Origin: Monocercomonoides exilis
Taxonomy: Eukaryota > Preaxostyla > Oxymonadida > Polymastigidae
Length of the DNA stretch: 64,000 nucleotides
Reading direction: 5' to 3'
Assembly: GCA_001643675.2 (NCBI GenBank)
Contig: LSRY02000009.1
Coordinates: forward strand, 429,001 to 493,000
A program made the position numbers and the translations under genes. Of the stretch, positions 24,101-36,741 are shown piece after piece. The notes beneath the pieces were generated by a model. It saw only the letters and a list, made by a program, of their open reading frames with translations, was not told the origin of the DNA and made no database searches. How positions within the stretch are numbered: position 1 is the stretch's first letter; each line of letters begins with the position of its first letter.

Positions 24101-25238
24101 ATTGGCCTTTTTTTCGTTTTTGGTGCATCACTTTCTACTATTTTTGGATATGCAATGTTCGGAATAGAGGAAACAAAAACAACAGCCGATGCATCAATTG
24201 AAGAAAAAGCAAATTTCAAAAATATTTCAAATAAAATGTTTTTGGTCAATATAACACTTATCAACTACTCTGGCAAATGTGTTGATAGTTCAGATAATTC
24301 AAGCAACGTGTCAGGAGAATGTTCTCCAAATCTCGGACTTGGAAAGACAATGTACGATCCCGTCAGTTTGATTTGAATTTTTGATTTAAATGATGTTTTT
24401 TCTTTTATGTATTTTGTAAATTTTTTCAATAGATAGCTATGATTCAAATGGCAATACACAGCTACTATTCAATCCTGTTTGTTCGCAAAGTGAATCCATT
24501 AACACTTTTTATCCCGAAACGAGAGACTGCACAATAAAAATCGATGCAAGCTTCAAATCTTTTGTTGTTGACAATTCATTTGCTCATTTCTTCTCGATGT
24601 TTTCGTCAGAGAGAGAAGCAACCTGCAGGGCAATAAAAGTATATGCCTCTCTTGACTCTGCAATTCCTGAACAAAACAAAACACATCCATTAAAGTTTAC
24701 ACCTTACAATTACAAATCTTCAATAGAAGAAATTGTTGTTGCAGATGAAACGAGTGTTTTTAGTGGTTATCGCTCAACAAATGTGACACTGGAATTGAAA
24801 AATTCGATATATCGAAGAAACATAACTTTCAAAGCTTATGATCAAAAAAATGGACATCTCATCAACCACATTTCCTTTGATAAAGGATCAACAACAAATG
24901 AATACGATTTCTATAACAGTATGGGATTTGGTATGAATATTATTTTGAAGTTAGATAATAATGTTGTAATTACTCAACACTCAATGAAGATTACATGGGT
25001 CATGTTTTTTTCATCTCTTGGAGGAACTTTGGTGTATTTTGGATACTTTGGAAATGTTATGCCTGTATTTGAAATGTTAATCAATGTTAACTGGCCGTGC
25101 GGAAGAAAAGTTCAAAAGAAAGTTACAACTGTTTTTCACGACTCTGCAAATAAAACAAAAAGAAAAGATACAAATAAGGAGTATATGAAAGAGTTGGAGA
25201 CAATGCTTGATGAGCAGCTTTCTTCTAACTTATTGTAG
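21143..25238 (+). CDS. Kelch-repeat, GCC2_GCC3-containing multi-pass membrane protein
   Basis: Two exons, 21143-24365 and 24433-25238 (1342 aa, stop TAG), are joined across a 67-nt intron (GTTTGA...CAATAG). The exon join puts the A ending exon 1 with AT to give Asn and continues in frame. A signal peptide covers about residues 1-17. Many Kelch motifs follow, recognisable by the -F(I)GG- turn and the downstream W: LYIFGGISTSG...WEFDVQAKQW, YIFGGRVSN, LFVFGGRGLG, FFVFGGRDPSTG, LLIFGGLGPN and VYCFGGRQTSEGG, likely forming one or two beta-propellers. A Cys-rich segment (~811-865, CPEGTYSNDYGSTNCTPCPPG) matches the ephrin-receptor-like GCC2_GCC3 family. Hydrophobic segments at ~918-945, ~983-1010 and ~1263-1285 suggest at least three membrane spans. 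Cys and N-glycosylation sequons lie between. A surface or endomembrane receptor/adhesion role is inferred; ligand unknown. Confidence 0.9.
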
Positions 25239-26340
25239 GGAAGTACTATTTCTTCGAGCTATTTTTTTTTCCCCAACCTTTTAATGTTCAACTGGCCAAG
25301 GCTTGACGCAAGCTCATGGCCAACAAAAAAATAGAGATAAATGTTGGTTTTTATATTTTGTATTTGCTCTCAATGCTTTTTATTATATGTTTTTTGTTCA
25401 CATATATATCAAAGGATTTTTTTAAATTTTTATTTCATCATTGAATTCTTTGTCTTCCAGTTTTATTTAATATCGGAAATTTCATGCTTATTTTCATTGA
25501 ACAGCATAAATCTTTCACTGTTTTAATAGCTATTTCACATCACAAATCGCTCTTTCTCCATTTTTTATTTCATTATTTTTTCGGGTAGAACAATCGCAAT
25601 CTTCAACACCTGTTTTATGGGAGTATTCTTTTTTATTCAAGGCCCACTCGTTCACAAGACAACAAAAATGGCATTATGAAACTTGAAGGACATCAATGAA
25701 ACCTTAAAATATTCATTTATTTTTATTATTCTGTTCTTTAAGTTAACAGTTTTATAGAGTATAGTTTATATGTCTGAAATAAATGGATTTATAGACAATG
25801 AAGTTTTTAAAAAGGGAAAAAAATAGAAAACGATAAGAGTTACAAACACACTTTTTTATTTATCCTCAAATTTTGTCTCATTTTCGTAATATATGCATTT
25901 ATTCGTTAGATGTCTTTGAAAAAATACTATTTTAACATTCAGAAAAGCCTTATTTCGCGAGAATTAAATATCTGAAAATTTCTGATCAAAGTGATCATAG
26001 GATCAATATTTTTTGTTTTTTAAATTAACTTTCTCAATTTCAAGTTTTTTTGAAATTTTTTCATGCTTTCATAACAAAGGGATTATAATTAACTTATATA
26101 ACTTCTATTTTTTCTTGGAACGATTAAATTGTGAAAAATAACTGATGTGCTTTTAGTTGCAGTATGCCCAAAAATATATAATGCGTTTTATATTTGTGAA
26201 AATAAAATAAAATTGCTCCAAAATACAAATTTCCAAGAAAATATAAATTTCAAAATTATCAACTATATCTTTCATGGCTGATTCTTTTTGATGTCCGATG
26301 TTTCCTCACAAAAAAAAATGATATTACGATTACGTTTTCG

Positions 26341-26391
<51 letters not shown>

Positions 26392-26861
26392 AGTCTTTTT
26401 GTTGAAGTCAACTCTCATTCTATTCTTTTGCACGTTTTGAAAAAGTTTTCTTTCAATGCTAAAGGCAAAATTTTTCGATGGAATCAATTTCATGATAATG
26501 GGTTAAAAAACCAACTACTCCTCGAAAAAAGACATGATTTCTTAAATAATCACTCACTTATTTCACTCTTTCTCATTTCTTCATCTCTTTGCGTAAATAA
26601 CTTTGGTTTGATATTATTAATGAATTTGTTTGCAGAAAAGAAAAATTGAAAGAAGTTAGCTCGACAGAATCTATTTCAATGATTTTTAAATTCTAAACAA
26701 AATATTGACTCCAAAAATTATGCTCCATGCGAAATTCATTTTAATCAATAAAAATTTGTAAAAAATTGGCATATATTCAAAAATAATTTGCGTTTTGATT
26801 GCACGAACTATTCTTTTTCTAAATATCAATGCTTTTTCATAACCCTTCCATTTCTCTTAAT
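25239..26861. other. AT-rich intergenic region
   Basis: Gap between the convergent Kelch and uridine kinase genes. It contains the A50 tract described separately and otherwise nothing I can support. Confidence 0.6.
26276..26560. repeat. A50 homopolymer inside a weak inverted-repeat pair
   Basis: Fifty A residues at 26341-26390. They lie between a forward GGCTGATTCTTTTTGA (26276-26291) and an inverted GATTTCTTAAATAATCACTC (~26537-26556), which resemble the terminal repeats at 19.2-19.7 kb. A small related MITE with an expanded internal A-run is plausible. Confidence 0.35.
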
Positions 26862-28626
26862 TCAGCCATCGGCAAATGATGATCCACCAATAAATTCTCT
26901 CAGAATCGAATTGATAGGAATATGAGAAGTCTCCAGCGGCTCAAAGCAGCGCACGAAGCTCAGAATGCGCTGGGCTTCGAGATAAACAGGAGAAGAAGGC
27001 AGCAGACGGCGCAGCAGCGGCTCAGCTATCGTCCGAAGCGCGCACATTTCATAATCCAGCGCCGAGTTGAAGATTATGTCTGCGCTGTTTTGAAACGGGA
27101 AAATGTGCTTTTCTTCCCCCGCACGCACAGCGGGCCACCGCAGAATCGTCTCTTCGCCCGACGTCCCTCTGAATTGGTAGTCTCTCACCATCCGCCGTAC
27201 CAGCCGATTATCAGTCGTCGGAACACGGTGCAGCTCATCCAGCGTCAGCTGTGTCAGAGCAGAGATGAAGATCTTGTATTTTTGCTCAGCGGGAATCATC
27301 GGTGTCAGCCGGTCGTTCAGTCCGTGGATGCCTTCCACCACAATGATCGAGTTCGGCTTCAGCTGCACAATTTTTCCTCTTTCCTTTTTGTTGGTCTTAA
27401 AGTTGTACACCGGAATTTGCACTTCTTTCAAGGCAATCAAATCACTCAGCGTTTCATTGATAAGCTTCACATCCAGCGCTTCGAGCGACTCAAAGTCGTA
27501 TTCACCAGAGGCATCCTTGGGGCAGTCTTCGAGCTCGTTGTAGAAGTCGTCCAACGACAAGCAAAACGGATCTTTTCCCAGAACTCGCAGATGTACACAC
27601 AGCTTACGTGCAAATGTGGTTTTACCTGAAGAGGAAGGTCCTGCGATCAGTATCAGCTTGCAATTCTCGTTGCTCGTAGCTGCGGTTGCTATCTCAACCA
27701 TTTTGCGATCATGCAAAGTTTCGCATAGAAGAATGTATTGCCTTATCTTCTGAACAGAATTGTCTAAAACGAGTTTGTTCAAATCCCCGACTGAGCTAAC
27801 ATTAAACGTCCTGCCCCATTTTTTGCTCTCAACAAACGTTGAAAAGATTTTTGGCTGATCAACGAATGGATCAATTATTGAAGGAGTTGATGTGTGAGGA
27901 AAACGAAGTAAAAATCCATTTTCGCTTCCATATTTCAATAATTCATAGCGTGAAAGAAGATTCGTATTTGGAAGAAGAATGCCATGACAAAGTGATACAA
28001 ATTGGTTACAGGAAGAAACAGATATCATTGCTGTGTTTTTTTGGGTTACAAAAGAAAGAGAACGGGACATATTTTTTGATGTGAAATACAAAATCGCATC
28101 CTTCCATGTAATTTGAGTTTTAATGATGGGGAATGAGGAAGAAATAATACTCTTCATTTCATCATCTATTTTGTTGAGAGATTCGATGGATAACGGTGAC
28201 TCGTCTTGAGATTTTGCTTCAAAGAAATATGCAGCTCCTAAAGAATGGCCTATCTCAAGTCGTCTATTTGGTTCAACTTTTTGAAATGCCATTTCCAAAA
28301 CAAATGCCAAAGTCTTCCGATAAATATCACTTCCTAAAGGTGTATCTAAATGGACAGGCAAAATACTTCTTACGTTTGTATTAACTTTAAAATTCATCTC
28401 TGAAAAAAATATATATTTAACCAAAGCAAAAGAAAATATGCAACAAACGTTTTAATTCAGAATTAATATAGCAAGCAACAATTGGCGTTTTCGAAGCGGG
28501 GAATTTTTCTGCGGAAATAATTGAGCTTACATGAATTCCTGATGGAAAACTATGAACAGAATTATCTGGGAAATGCACAAATATTGTATCTTCGCGAATA
28601 GGATCGCTTTCTTGCTCTATTTGCAT
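26862..28626 (-). CDS. TGS-uridine kinase fusion (nucleoside kinase with ThrRS-like N-terminus)
   Basis: Exons 28449-28626 and 26862-28399 give 571 aa. The 49-nt intron (28400-28448, GTTTGT...CAG) joins AAA-C to AG-ATG in frame. The first ~60 residues (FVHFPDNSVHSFPSGI...VACYINSEL) resemble a TGS domain. The middle resembles the second additional domain of threonyl-tRNA synthetase (the RTLAF equivalent is YRKTLAF; IGHSLGAAYFF). The C-terminal half is a P-loop kinase: Walker A GPSSSGKTTF, then SLDDFY and VEGIHGLND, and lid arginines RLVRRMVRDYQFRG. The family phosphorylates uridine/cytidine to UMP/CMP in pyrimidine salvage, in the cytosol. The same domain order is known in many bacterial nucleoside kinases and some protists. 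The catalytic motifs are intact, so it is probably active. It is followed downstream by a convergent Kelch gene. Substrate specificity is inferred. Confidence 0.9.
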
Positions 28627-28899
28627 TTAATTATTTCTCAACAACAAAAAGATTTGATTTCCAGAATAAATCAAAAATGTGATGGTTTCAGATCTTCAAA
28701 AATTTTCATTTCAATTGAATAATTGAATAATATCGGACACTGCAACAAAAGAATAACAATGATAATTGAATAAAATCTATAGATTTTAAACAACACATTT
28801 TTAACAAATTGAAAAAAAAAATTAAAGCTTTAAGATGGTGTTATTTCAAATTCAACAGATGAAATAGAAAAAAAAATTATTGAAATGATTTCTAATTGT

Positions 28900-31800
28900 T
28901 CACTTTTTCTTTGGTGTTGCAACAACAATTGTAACTCCTGAGCGGGTTTTCGATTGAGGCGATGTTGCTAATCTGGTTGCTTGCTTTGGAGAAGTTGCAG
29001 AAGTTCTAAAACTTCTAAAGGAAGAGGCAGGTGAAGTCGAAGAAGCAGAAGGAGAAGATGAAGAATATGCCGCTGACAGGATCCGAAAATGAGGTGACGC
29101 CGAGCCATGTAGCAAATGCGGCGGTGAATATACAGAATATTTCATTGGATCGCGCTGCACTTCAGCTGCTGCTTTTAACAGAGCTGCTTTCTCATCCTGT
29201 TTAGTGATGAAACGGGGAATCCAAACATCTGCTGGCTCCAAAGAGAATGAAGAAGAATTTGCCTCCGCTGGGATTCGAACCTGCGTACAGGCAGGGATCC
29301 TTCTGCAGAGTTCAAACAGAGCACGTCTCCCGTCTTCTCTGCAGTCGGGTGAGGCATCAGTGACACCACGCAAGATACACTGGAGGAGAAGAGGGAAATC
29401 TTTCCATTTGAAGAGATCGAGTGAAGAAGGAGAAGAAGAAGAATTAGAGGAAGAGGAGGAAGAAACAGAAGAAGAAGAAGTAGTAGTAGTAGAAGAAGAA
29501 GAAGATGCAATCAACATCTTCGGAACCGGCAGATGTGCCAGCCCAAACGCAGTGAATCTGATTACTCTCAGCCTTACAGCTGCTGCTTTGTGTGTCTGAA
29601 ACACCCACAATTTGCACAAGCACCTCAGCAAAAACGAGCAACTTGTCAAATTCGAGTCGCCATACACAGCAGCCAGCACAGAATCCACGCCGTTCTCGAT
29701 AAACCTACTTGATTCAAGCACTTTCTTGAAGACAATCTTCAGCAGTGGCTCTATTTCACTCTCAATGAATGGGTGCAGGAGAAGGCAGATTTCAGCGGTG
29801 GCTGCCAGCGCGCCGCGGGACAAAGTGGAGCGGAGGGACTCGACGAGAGAGGAAGAAAGGGAGAGGAGCTGTTTGGTGCAGGAATGGAGGGTTTCTGAGT
29901 CATATTCTGGTGAAATGGAGTAAGAGGGAGAAGAGGAAGAGGAAGAGGAGGATGAAAAAGGAGAATTAGAATCATTGGTTATATTGGTAATATTGTCATT
30001 ATCGTTATCATTACAAACAGAAATAAAAGAAGAATTAGTATCGATGTATTTATCAGTCTCATCTCCTTTTCCTTCTCCTCTTCCTCCTCCTTCTCCACAT
30101 TCTTTTTTCATTGTTTTCCCTTCTGTTTTTTTGTGGCTTAATTTTCTTGCAATGGCTAAGCAAAGAGAAAGAGACATAAATTGATCCATCCATTGTTCAG
30201 ATTGACTTAACTGTGCTGCTGTCAAAAGCATGTCAAATGGAGAAGAAGAAGAAGAAAGAGAAAGAGAAGAAGAAGAAGAAGAGGAAAGAGAAGAAAGAGA
30301 AGTGATTGGAGGGAATTCGATAGAGGCATCGATGGGGAATTTGGAGTGGGAGGGAGAAGGAGAAGGGGGAGAAGGGGGAGAAGAAGAAGAAGAAAGGGAA
30401 GAAGAAGAAGAGGAGGAAGAAGAAGAAGATGAAGAAGAAAGAGGAGGAAAAGAAGTAGATTGATAAGGTGACAGAGGAGGAGTTGAAAGAGAAAGAGATT
30501 GAGGAGTGAAAGAAGGAGAGGTCATTGGAGAAGAGGATGAGGAGGAAGAAGAAGAAGAGGAGGAGGAGGAAAAAGAAGAAACAGAAGAAAATGAGTCATT
30601 TGAAGATAAAGTATCAGAAAGTCCCCTGTTGAATGTGAAAGAATGAGAAGTGGAGGCGACTGTTGGGCTGATTGGAGTGGTGATGGTGCTTTTTTGAGGG
30701 AAAGAAGAAGAAGAAGAAGAAGAAGAAGAACTGCCCATTGGATGATTAGAGAAGGAGAGCTCAAAAGAAGAGGAAGAGGAAGAGGAAGAAGAAGAAGAAG
30801 AAGAAGAAGAAGAAGAAGATGATGATGATGAAGTTGATGATAAATCCAAAGGTATTTCTTTAAAGTCAGAAGAATTTGTGTCTCTCTTAGCCAATTCTTC
30901 ATTTGCATTCAGAAGTTGCCTCGTTCGTGTGCTTTTCTTGGCAAATGGAGCAGGAGATTTACGAGGAGAGGAAACAAGAGAAGAAGGAGAAGGAGAAGGA
31001 GAAGAAGAAGAAGAAGAAATAGAATTATTATTAACATTGTTAACAATGTTGTTGTTGCTTTTCATCTGCTTCTGAGGAGTTCCCATTGAAATCTGCACTT
31101 GCTTTGGTTTGCGTGCGAATGGAGCAGCTGAATGGGAATCTACAACTGATGAGGTTCTTTTGGAAGGGGAAGAAGAAGAAGAAGAAGAAGAGGAAGCAGA
31201 AGCAGAGGAAGACAAACGGTCGAGTGATGTTGGGATCTTTGATTTAGTACGAGGGGTTGTTGGAGAAGAAGAGGAAGAAGAAGAAGAAGGAGAACGAGAA
31301 GATGATGAGGAAAGAGAAGAAGAAGAAGAAGAAGACGATGAATCTATTGTCTTTTTTAGAACTTCTGTGTGCAAAGTATCAGACAAACATTGTTTTATTC
31401 CATTGTCATCATTGTCATTATTATTGTTGTTGTTTTTATTATTATTCGATTGATTCAAAGAAGAAATATCTGAAGAAGCAGTTGAAGAAGCAGAATCAAC
31501 AGAATCAACAGAATCAATAGAAATCACAGAATTAACAGCTTTTGATGAATTGTATTGAGAACGGGGCAATGAAACTGACAGGAGTGAAAGCTGATTGTCA
31601 TTTGAGGAAGTTTTGGTTGTGTGGTTGTTGAATGAAGAGGAAGAGGAAGAGGAAAGAGAAGAAGAAGAGAAGGAAGAAGAGGAAGAAGAGGAAGGAGAAG
31701 AAGAAGAGGAAGAAGAGGAAGAAAGAGGTTGCATTGTTGTTCCCATTGATTGCACAGATGTTGATGTGGCTTTTAGCGTTTCATCATAATCTGCATTGTT

Positions 31801-33130
31801 GTTCATTGGCAAAAGAGAAGAATTAAAAGAAGAAGAAGAAGAAGAGGAGGAGGAGGGAGATGAAGAGGAAGAGGAGGAGGAAGAAGAAGATTTTGAATCT
31901 GTCTGAGACAAAGATGGACGAGCAATTGTTGCATTTAGTGAAGGTGTGAAAGATGATCTGCTTGAGATTGTAGTTGAAAAGGAAGCAGATGCTGAGGATG
32001 AGGAGGAAAAATCAGATAAGATAACGCAACATCACAGAAATAAATGAATAAATGAATGAAAAATTTAATAAATAAACAAATAAACAGAATGCTACAAAAA
32101 TAAAGATTGTAAAGATAAGCAATACCTGTTTTTTGTACTTCTTCTTTTCCTTCTTTACGAAACCCTTCTTCTTTTTCTTTTTCTTTTTCTTCTTCTTCTT
32201 TGAACTCTTCTCCAAACATTCTTTTCATCCTCTCCTTCTCAATCTCTTTCATCTCTTCCACATCTTTCTCCAGTTGCTGTGGAATCTTACCCCCAAACTC
32301 CATCACAAAACACACTTCTTCTATTGTTTCTCCTCCTTCTTTTCCTTCTCTTTCTCCTTCTCTTTCTCCTTCTCTTTCTCTCCCACTCATCCTATTCTTA
32401 TCAGGACTCATATCCACAGCCACAACCACTGCCAGCTCCTTTTCCTTCGCCACAAACACATTTGTCGCCACAAATCGTGTGTTGCAATGGAATTTGAACA
32501 GATCTTCACTTTCATTCGCAACAGACACCACAAAATCACCATCAATAGCAAGAAATAGGCTTTTATCAGAAGCAATAATAGAAGAGAATGAGAGAGAAGA
32601 AGAAGAAGGAGGAAGAGAAGAAGAACTCGAAGAAATATTTTCTTCTCTTTTCACAGGGATGACTGAATCATAAAGTTGAGTGCCCAGTTGAGAGATGCAG
32701 ATGTGCAGTGAGTGGCTGCTGGTAATCAGAGAAAGAAGAGGAGATTGTGTGTGTTGGGAGATGATTGTGGTGGATGAGGGTGTTTTGTTTGTTTGAGGAG
32801 AAGAAGAAGAAGAAGAAGAAGAAGAAGAAGAGGTAGAGGAGGAGGAGGAAGAGGAAGAAGAAGAAGATGATGATAATGATGATATTAGTGAAGAAATACT
32901 GATTGATGTGAGCTTCAATGTTTGTGTGAATGGGAAGGTTGTTGGGAAATGGAGGGAACGCTCAAAATTGGACAAGTACAGTCGAAGAGATGGAAGAAGC
33001 TGAATAACAATTATAATAAAGATTAAAAGATGTTTATGAAAAATATAGAAATTTTGAAATGGTAATAAAATTTAAAGATAATAGATTTGCAATAAAAAAT
33101 TAGCAACAAAATTAAAAAAAAATTCTCTTC

Positions 33131-33166
<36 letters not shown>

Positions 33167-33850
33167 CACAAACCGGATCACTTTCACTTTGATCAGAATG
33201 AATTTTGCTTGGATTAACGTAAAACTTATGCAGCTTCATGTATTTCTCGGCCAGCGCTTCTTCATTCAGAAACAACAATGCAGCACTTACCATCATTGCT
33301 CCGACAGACTTCGAAAGTTTGAGTCACCATCATTCAAATATTGAAAGAAAGCAAAATTAGTTCGGCTCATTCAATAAATGAAAAAAAAAAACCTGCCCGC
33401 AATCTCCAAGAATGGCCATCATATTCTGCTCGTCTGCAGATAACCATTGCTCCTAAAATGAAGAAGAAAAATTATCATTTTAATACAAAATTGAATTTAC
33501 AAACACAATCAAAGCAAAAGGCTCCAATTTCATTAAAATTGAGATGCCCATTTGCATAAACAGGAAAATATGAACATTCTGCTTTCAAAGAACTGTATTC
33601 ATCTTTTGCATCTGCTTCACAAGAACTTTTTATTAAAAATTTCAATAAAACTTTGGAAAAACAAAATATCACAAACAGTGAGTAAAAGTGCAGTCTTTCA
33701 GCTTTGAATGCAGAGAAATAATTATTAATATCTCTAACATGTTTTTTAATATTTTGTGTTGCAGAAATTGTTGGAAAATGAACAAAGAAGATTCTGCATA
33801 ACGAAACAGAATAATAAAACGCTTCAAAAGAATTTTCGAAAAGAAAACCT
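28900..33850 (-). CDS. Ser-rich microtubule-associated protein with C-terminal CLASP-like TOG domain, multi-exon
   Basis: Exons I can join, 5' to 3': 33677-~33850 (start unresolved), 33505-33625, 33393-33452, 33174-33308, 32126-32999 and 28900-31991. The introns are 51, 52, 84, 174 and 134 nt with donors GTTTGT (three), GTTTTT and GTATTG; every join keeps frame. The last exon is about 1030 codons, half poly-Ser. Near its end comes an alpha-helical TOG/CLASP_N-like region: LVESLRSTLSRGALAATAEI, LKIVFKKVLESSRFIENGV, AVRLRVIRFTAFGLAHL and GVTDASPDCREDGRRALF. This is the pattern of the tubulin-binding HEAT repeats of CLASP/TOGARAM proteins. TKSKIPTS in the Ser-rich region is an SxIP-type EB1-binding motif. 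A role at growing microtubule ends is inferred. The N-terminal part (EQWLSADEQNMMAILGDCGQ, then SVGAMMVSAALLFLNEEAL) is not recognised; it could be a separate gene fused by my exon model. Confidence 0.72.
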
Positions 33851-34323
33851 TGGCTTAACTTCTAAAATTTTCCAAAAAAGCAAAATATAAAATGAATTAA
33901 TCACTGGATTTGACAAACTAGTGAAAGAAACGTTTTGACGAATTCTTTCGTTCACAAAACCAAATATATCCCCAATTTTTGGTTGACTTATTGTCATTCG
34001 AAATTGTTAAGAATATGAGTTGAGTTATAATTTAAATTTGCTTGAAATTGTTATTCAAAAATTAATAACGTTTTTATGAATCTTTATGATGAAATAAATA
34101 TTGATCCAGTCCCCAATTTGAATTTATTTTGTTTTTATTAAATAAAACGTTATTCACGGTAGAAACGAAGTGCATCGTTATATTAAAATAAAGAGAGCTT
34201 AACATAGAATTATGCAAGTGAGGCCAAAAGTTCAGGCAGTTCCAAAGCAGTTATATCGTAGTTAGTTGAGTGTTTTTATTTTAGTTGCAATACAAATTCA
34301 TTTATAATTGTTTTTTAAAATTT
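33851..34323. promoter_or_regulatory. Divergent intergenic region between two microtubule-type genes
   Basis: About 470 bp of AT-rich sequence separates the minus-strand TOG gene from the plus-strand SxIP gene. A bidirectional promoter is inferred from the arrangement only. I recognise no specific element. Confidence 0.35.
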
Positions 34324-36684
34324 ATGTTAGTAATTCCTCGCACAACTTTACCAACTTCACGCTCAAGATTACCTATGAATCGAACTATATCGCTCACTCC
34401 TCGACAGCTGTTTGAGCCAGTTGACAAGAATGATGGACAAGTTTTCATTCCTCATTATCGCTTAGCAAGTACGTATCCAACCATTTCATCGAGAAACAGA
34501 ATGACAAATAGCTCATCACATACAGAATCAAAGATACCCAATAAATCAACTTTTAGAGATGAAAAACAGCAAAGTCAATCTCAAAGATTTAGTATTGAAA
34601 GAAAAAAGTTATCTGTGGATTCCATAAATCATCATTTGTCTTATACAGGAATTCATGAGCGCAAGGAACTGAATGGTCAATATTCTCGTTCGAAAATGGG
34701 CATTATAAAGCCGAAAGCTCGAATACCAATTCTTTCAACCGATACTACATTTTCACCAAAGCAATCTCCAAGCCAATCACCCCGCAATTCACCTGGTCTT
34801 CGAGATAACAGTTTGAGTGCATTACAAGTCCATCGAATTGACAAACAGCAGTCTGCATCTTTAACTCAACTAATTAAGCCAAAGCAAGAAAACAAAGCCA
34901 AAGATATTGTCGAATCACAAAGTGTTATTTCAAAGCAAACTATCGAAAATGAATTGAAAGCGTGTGCCGACTCTTCTCGTTTGTTGATGAAGGATCTGTT
35001 AGATGGTTTAGACAATTCGATCTCAGCTATTGATCTTCTGAAACAACTCAGAGAGAAAGAGAACATAAAAAAAGAAGAAGAAAATGAAAAGAGCAACGAA
35101 AGAACTTCGGCCTTTACTGTATTTGCTATTCACGAAGAAAAAAGAAAAAGTGAAGAAACAATTGAAGAAGGAAATAAGGAGAGCGAAACAAAATTGAATA
35201 AAACTGAAATTGAAAAAGATGATGAAAAAAAGAAAGAAAAAGAAGAAAAAGAAAAAGAAAAAGAAGAAATGAACGAAAAAGAGGAAGCAGAATTTGTGTC
35301 TATGCTTGATGCATTGACGTTTGAAACGCAGAAGCTGTTTTCGCGTGTTGAAGAGCTTGAGATCGCAAAAACAGCAAATGATGAAAAAATAATGAAAATG
35401 AGGCAAAAAATTGTTGAGAGGCAAAATGAGATTTCTGAAGAGACAAAGGCAATTGACAACATAATGGCACAATTGGATGTATGTGCTTGTGATTTGATTC
35501 TTCTTTTTCTTCTTATTTTATTTTATTATTATTATTATTTTATTTATTCTTCAACTTTTCTCAACGAATAATGACAAATTCTTCTTCTTCTTCTTCTTCT
35601 TCTTCTATTTTCTTTCTTTCTTTCTTTCTTTCTTTCCATTTTTATTATATTTAACTTTCATATTTTTGCTTTGTCTCATTCTCCATTCAGTCACTTCCGC
35701 TGATTCTGCAGCAGCTCCAGATGAATGTCAAAGGAATGCTCGATGCACAAGCAGCACTTTCACTTAGCCAACAAACTGAACTGCCGATAGACATAGGACA
35801 AACTTCTAACAATTCTCAGAGGAATACTTCAAGTCAAGTTGAGTGCGAGAAGTTATCAGTTTCGCCAAAGTCATCATCATCATCATCATCTTCTTCTTCT
35901 TCTTCTTCCACTTCTTCTGCTGCTTCGACTTCTTCTTTATCATCGTCACTATCTTCATCTTCCTCCTCTTCCTCCTCCTCTTCTTCTTTGAAATCTTCTT
36001 CTTCTTCTTCTTCTTCTCAATTGCAATCTACTCAACCAATAACACATCAATCTTCTCTTCGTTCTTCGCAAAGAGCTTCTACAAAATCGATTGGCAGTCA
36101 AATAGAAGCAGCTGAAAGAGAAGCAAAAGGAACAAAAGGAATGAAAGAAAGCAGCAAAACACCAAAAATAAAGATTACTATTGTTCCGTCATCAAAAGAT
36201 ATTCAAAATAAGAAGAAGAAGAAGAAGAAAAAGAAGAAAAAGAAAATGAATGAAGCATCAGAAAGTTTATTGGAATCGACTTTGTCTTCATTACAATCTG
36301 ATGAGTTGTCTGTGGAATCATCTCAATTTTCAACTCCTCCAAACACAAACAATGTGAATATCTCTTCTTCTTCTTCTTCTTCTTCTTCTTCTTCTTCTTC
36401 TTCTTCTTCTTCTTCTTCTTCTTCTTCTTCTTCTTCTTCTTCTTCTTCTTCTTCTTCTTCTTCTTCTTCTCCTAATTCTTCTTCTTCCAAATCAACACCT
36501 TCTTCTTCCTTCTCTTCATCATCATCTTCTTCCTCAACTTTTTCTTCTTCTTTGAGTAATTCGATGAATTCGTTTAATTCATCTGACTCATCCACCCTCA
36601 GCACACCCCACAATCTTCATTCAATTTCTCCTCCATTCAAATCACACAGCACTTCACTCCAGAATATTTCATCAACTTCTTCTT

Positions 36685-36741
<57 letters not shown>

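Noticed and set aside
26922-27629. 235-codon plus-strand ORF
   Set aside because: Antisense shadow of the uridine kinase, whose catalytic motifs are on the minus strand.
29262-29282. tRNA-like B box (GGTTCGAATCC on the minus strand)
   Set aside because: It lies inside the TOG coding exon, there is no A box at the right distance and no acceptor stem can pair.
29175-32673. Plus-strand Glu-rich and other ORFs opposite the TOG gene
   Set aside because: Antisense of Ser-rich codons; the minus-strand exons join in one frame and carry the recognisable TOG region.
33132-33166. Poly-T run considered as a transcription terminator
   Set aside because: It lies within an intron of the minus-strand TOG gene whose flanking exons join in frame.
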